Assembly: GCF_010894405.1 (NCBI RefSeq)
Contig: NZ_JAAIYA010000031.1
Location: 97,301 to 161,300 of the forward strand
DNA length: 64,000 nt
Direction of reading: 5' to 3'
Source of the DNA: Pyxidicoccus caerfyrddinensis
GTDB taxonomy: Bacteria > Myxococcota > Myxococcia > Myxococcales > Myxococcaceae
A program made the translations under genes and the position numbers. A model generated the notes under the pieces. The model saw only the letters and a program-made list of their open reading frames with translations, made no database searches and had not been told where the DNA came from. Positions 63,686 through 64,000 of the stretch are shown one piece after another; positions within the stretch are counted from its first letter, which is position 1; every line of letters starts with the position of its first letter.

Positions 63686-63714
63686 TTGACAGCGGACGCG
63701 GACTCGAATAGAAG
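63686..63714 (+). promoter_or_regulatory. rRNA promoter 5 of 5
   Basis: TTGACA (63686-63691), a 17-base spacer and TAGAAG (63709-63714), followed by ATGCAACCCC rather than CCGCGCCCC. It is nearest to the 16S gene, giving a leader of about 255 bases. Its -35 box and spacer are the closest to consensus in the array. Confidence 0.65.
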
Positions 63715-63794
63715 ATGCAACCCCGCCGGCTGAAAGAGCGGGGCAGCAGATGAAGCAAACGGTAGCAAAAAGTCGCGGGCAGTACAAGCGACTC

Positions 63795-63806
63795 GGTCTT
63801 TGAAAA
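63795..63806 (+). promoter_or_regulatory. boxA-like antitermination element in rRNA leader
   Basis: GGTCTTTGAAAA resembles the rRNA boxA (consensus around GCTCTTTAACA), where NusB-S10 binds to prevent early termination. A second similar stretch, TTCTTTGACGG, lies at 63856-63866. Both are downstream of all five promoters. Confidence 0.45.
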
Positions 63807-63976
63807 CCAAATAGCAAGCCCAAGTAGAAGACAGATTGCGGAAACCGCAGTCAATTCTTTGACGGTGCCAGCTAGGTCGCGCTGAGAAGCGCAGCCGGCA
63901 GCACCGATATGAATCAGCGAGTCGAAAGCCCTTTAGCGGGCCGAGACTGACGCCGGTTCAATTCTTCAAAAAAATA

Positions 63977-64000
63977 CAATTGGAGAGTTTGATCCTGGCT
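63977..64000 (+). rRNA. 16S ribosomal RNA, 5' end only
   Basis: The last 24 bases contain AGAGTTTGATCCTGGCT (63984-64000), the universal bacterial 16S start used as the 27F primer site. Counting back seven bases by analogy with Escherichia coli places position 1 near 63977. The rest of the gene lies beyond the window. Its presence shows that the upstream array drives an rRNA operon on the plus strand. Confidence 0.95.

Noticed and set aside
63218..63714. CRISPR-like or satellite repeats
   Set aside because: The repeated blocks are short, have unequal spacing and fall on promoter elements; spacers and repeats of fixed length are absent.
63240..63854. A 204-residue open frame on the minus strand across the rRNA promoter array
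   Set aside because: It mirrors the tandem promoters and leader, has Ser/Arg/Pro-rich repeats that follow from the repeated DNA, and has no ribosome site or recognisable domain.

Overview
This 64 kb window is chromosomal DNA from a high-GC Gram-negative bacterium, most likely a myxobacterium of the Myxococcaceae (Myxococcus, Corallococcus or Pyxidicoccus). The evidence is the very GC-rich codon use, frequent GTG and TTG starts, a chemotaxis cluster with a HEAT-repeat protein, several DUF4388 (PATAN-like) regulators, Lol/Bam/Lpx genes clustered together, and a 16S rRNA start at the right edge. The assignment is an inference from gene content; no database was searched. No CRISPR array, tRNA, insertion sequence or prophage was seen.

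Layout. 1-3.2 kb: end of a chemosensory cluster (HEAT-repeat protein, CheR, CheB, stand-alone CheY-like regulator). 3.2-7.5 kb: an ABC-2 exporter pair, a beta-hydroxyacid dehydrogenase and an HpaI-like aldolase with an altered metal site. 7.5-16.1 kb: an accessory, surface-oriented segment with a SusC/SusD-type TonB receptor and lipoprotein pair (minus strand), an unrecognised secreted protein and a neutral-ceramidase lipoprotein. 16.3-35.2 kb: housekeeping genes (leuS, lptE, rpsT with a TTG start, a MazG-VOC fusion, phoH, a 7TM-HD protein, a cupin-YbeY fusion, prfB with its programmed frameshift, an ECF sigma/anti-sigma pair, lysS). phoH, the 7TM-HD protein and ybeY lie in the order often seen in bacteria.

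35.2-62.3 kb is mostly outer-membrane biogenesis: a greatly extended LolC/E permease with LolD, then bamA-skp-lpxD-fabZ-lpxA-lpxI, an OmpA-like protein and a lipoprotein; on the minus strand lpxB, a polyprenol-phosphate sugar transferase and MarC; then an MsbA-like flippase, a PHP-domain protein, waaA, two glycosyltransferases, lpxK, separate heptose kinase and adenylyltransferase genes, a Trm112-like protein and a heptosyltransferase. Together these encode most of lipid A assembly, Kdo transfer, ADP-heptose synthesis and core sugar addition, plus lipoprotein and beta-barrel export. lpxC and late acyltransferases are not in the window.

61.4-64 kb: yicC-gmk, then a long, structured non-coding region carrying five tandem sigma-70-like promoters that lead into the first bases of a 16S rRNA gene. 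Items most worth a second look are the fusion proteins (cupin-YbeY, MazG-VOC, receiver-DUF4388-J-TPR), the LolC/E extension, the SusC/D island outside Bacteroidota, two enzymes with changed active-site residues, likely leaderless promoters, and the repeated rRNA promoter array.
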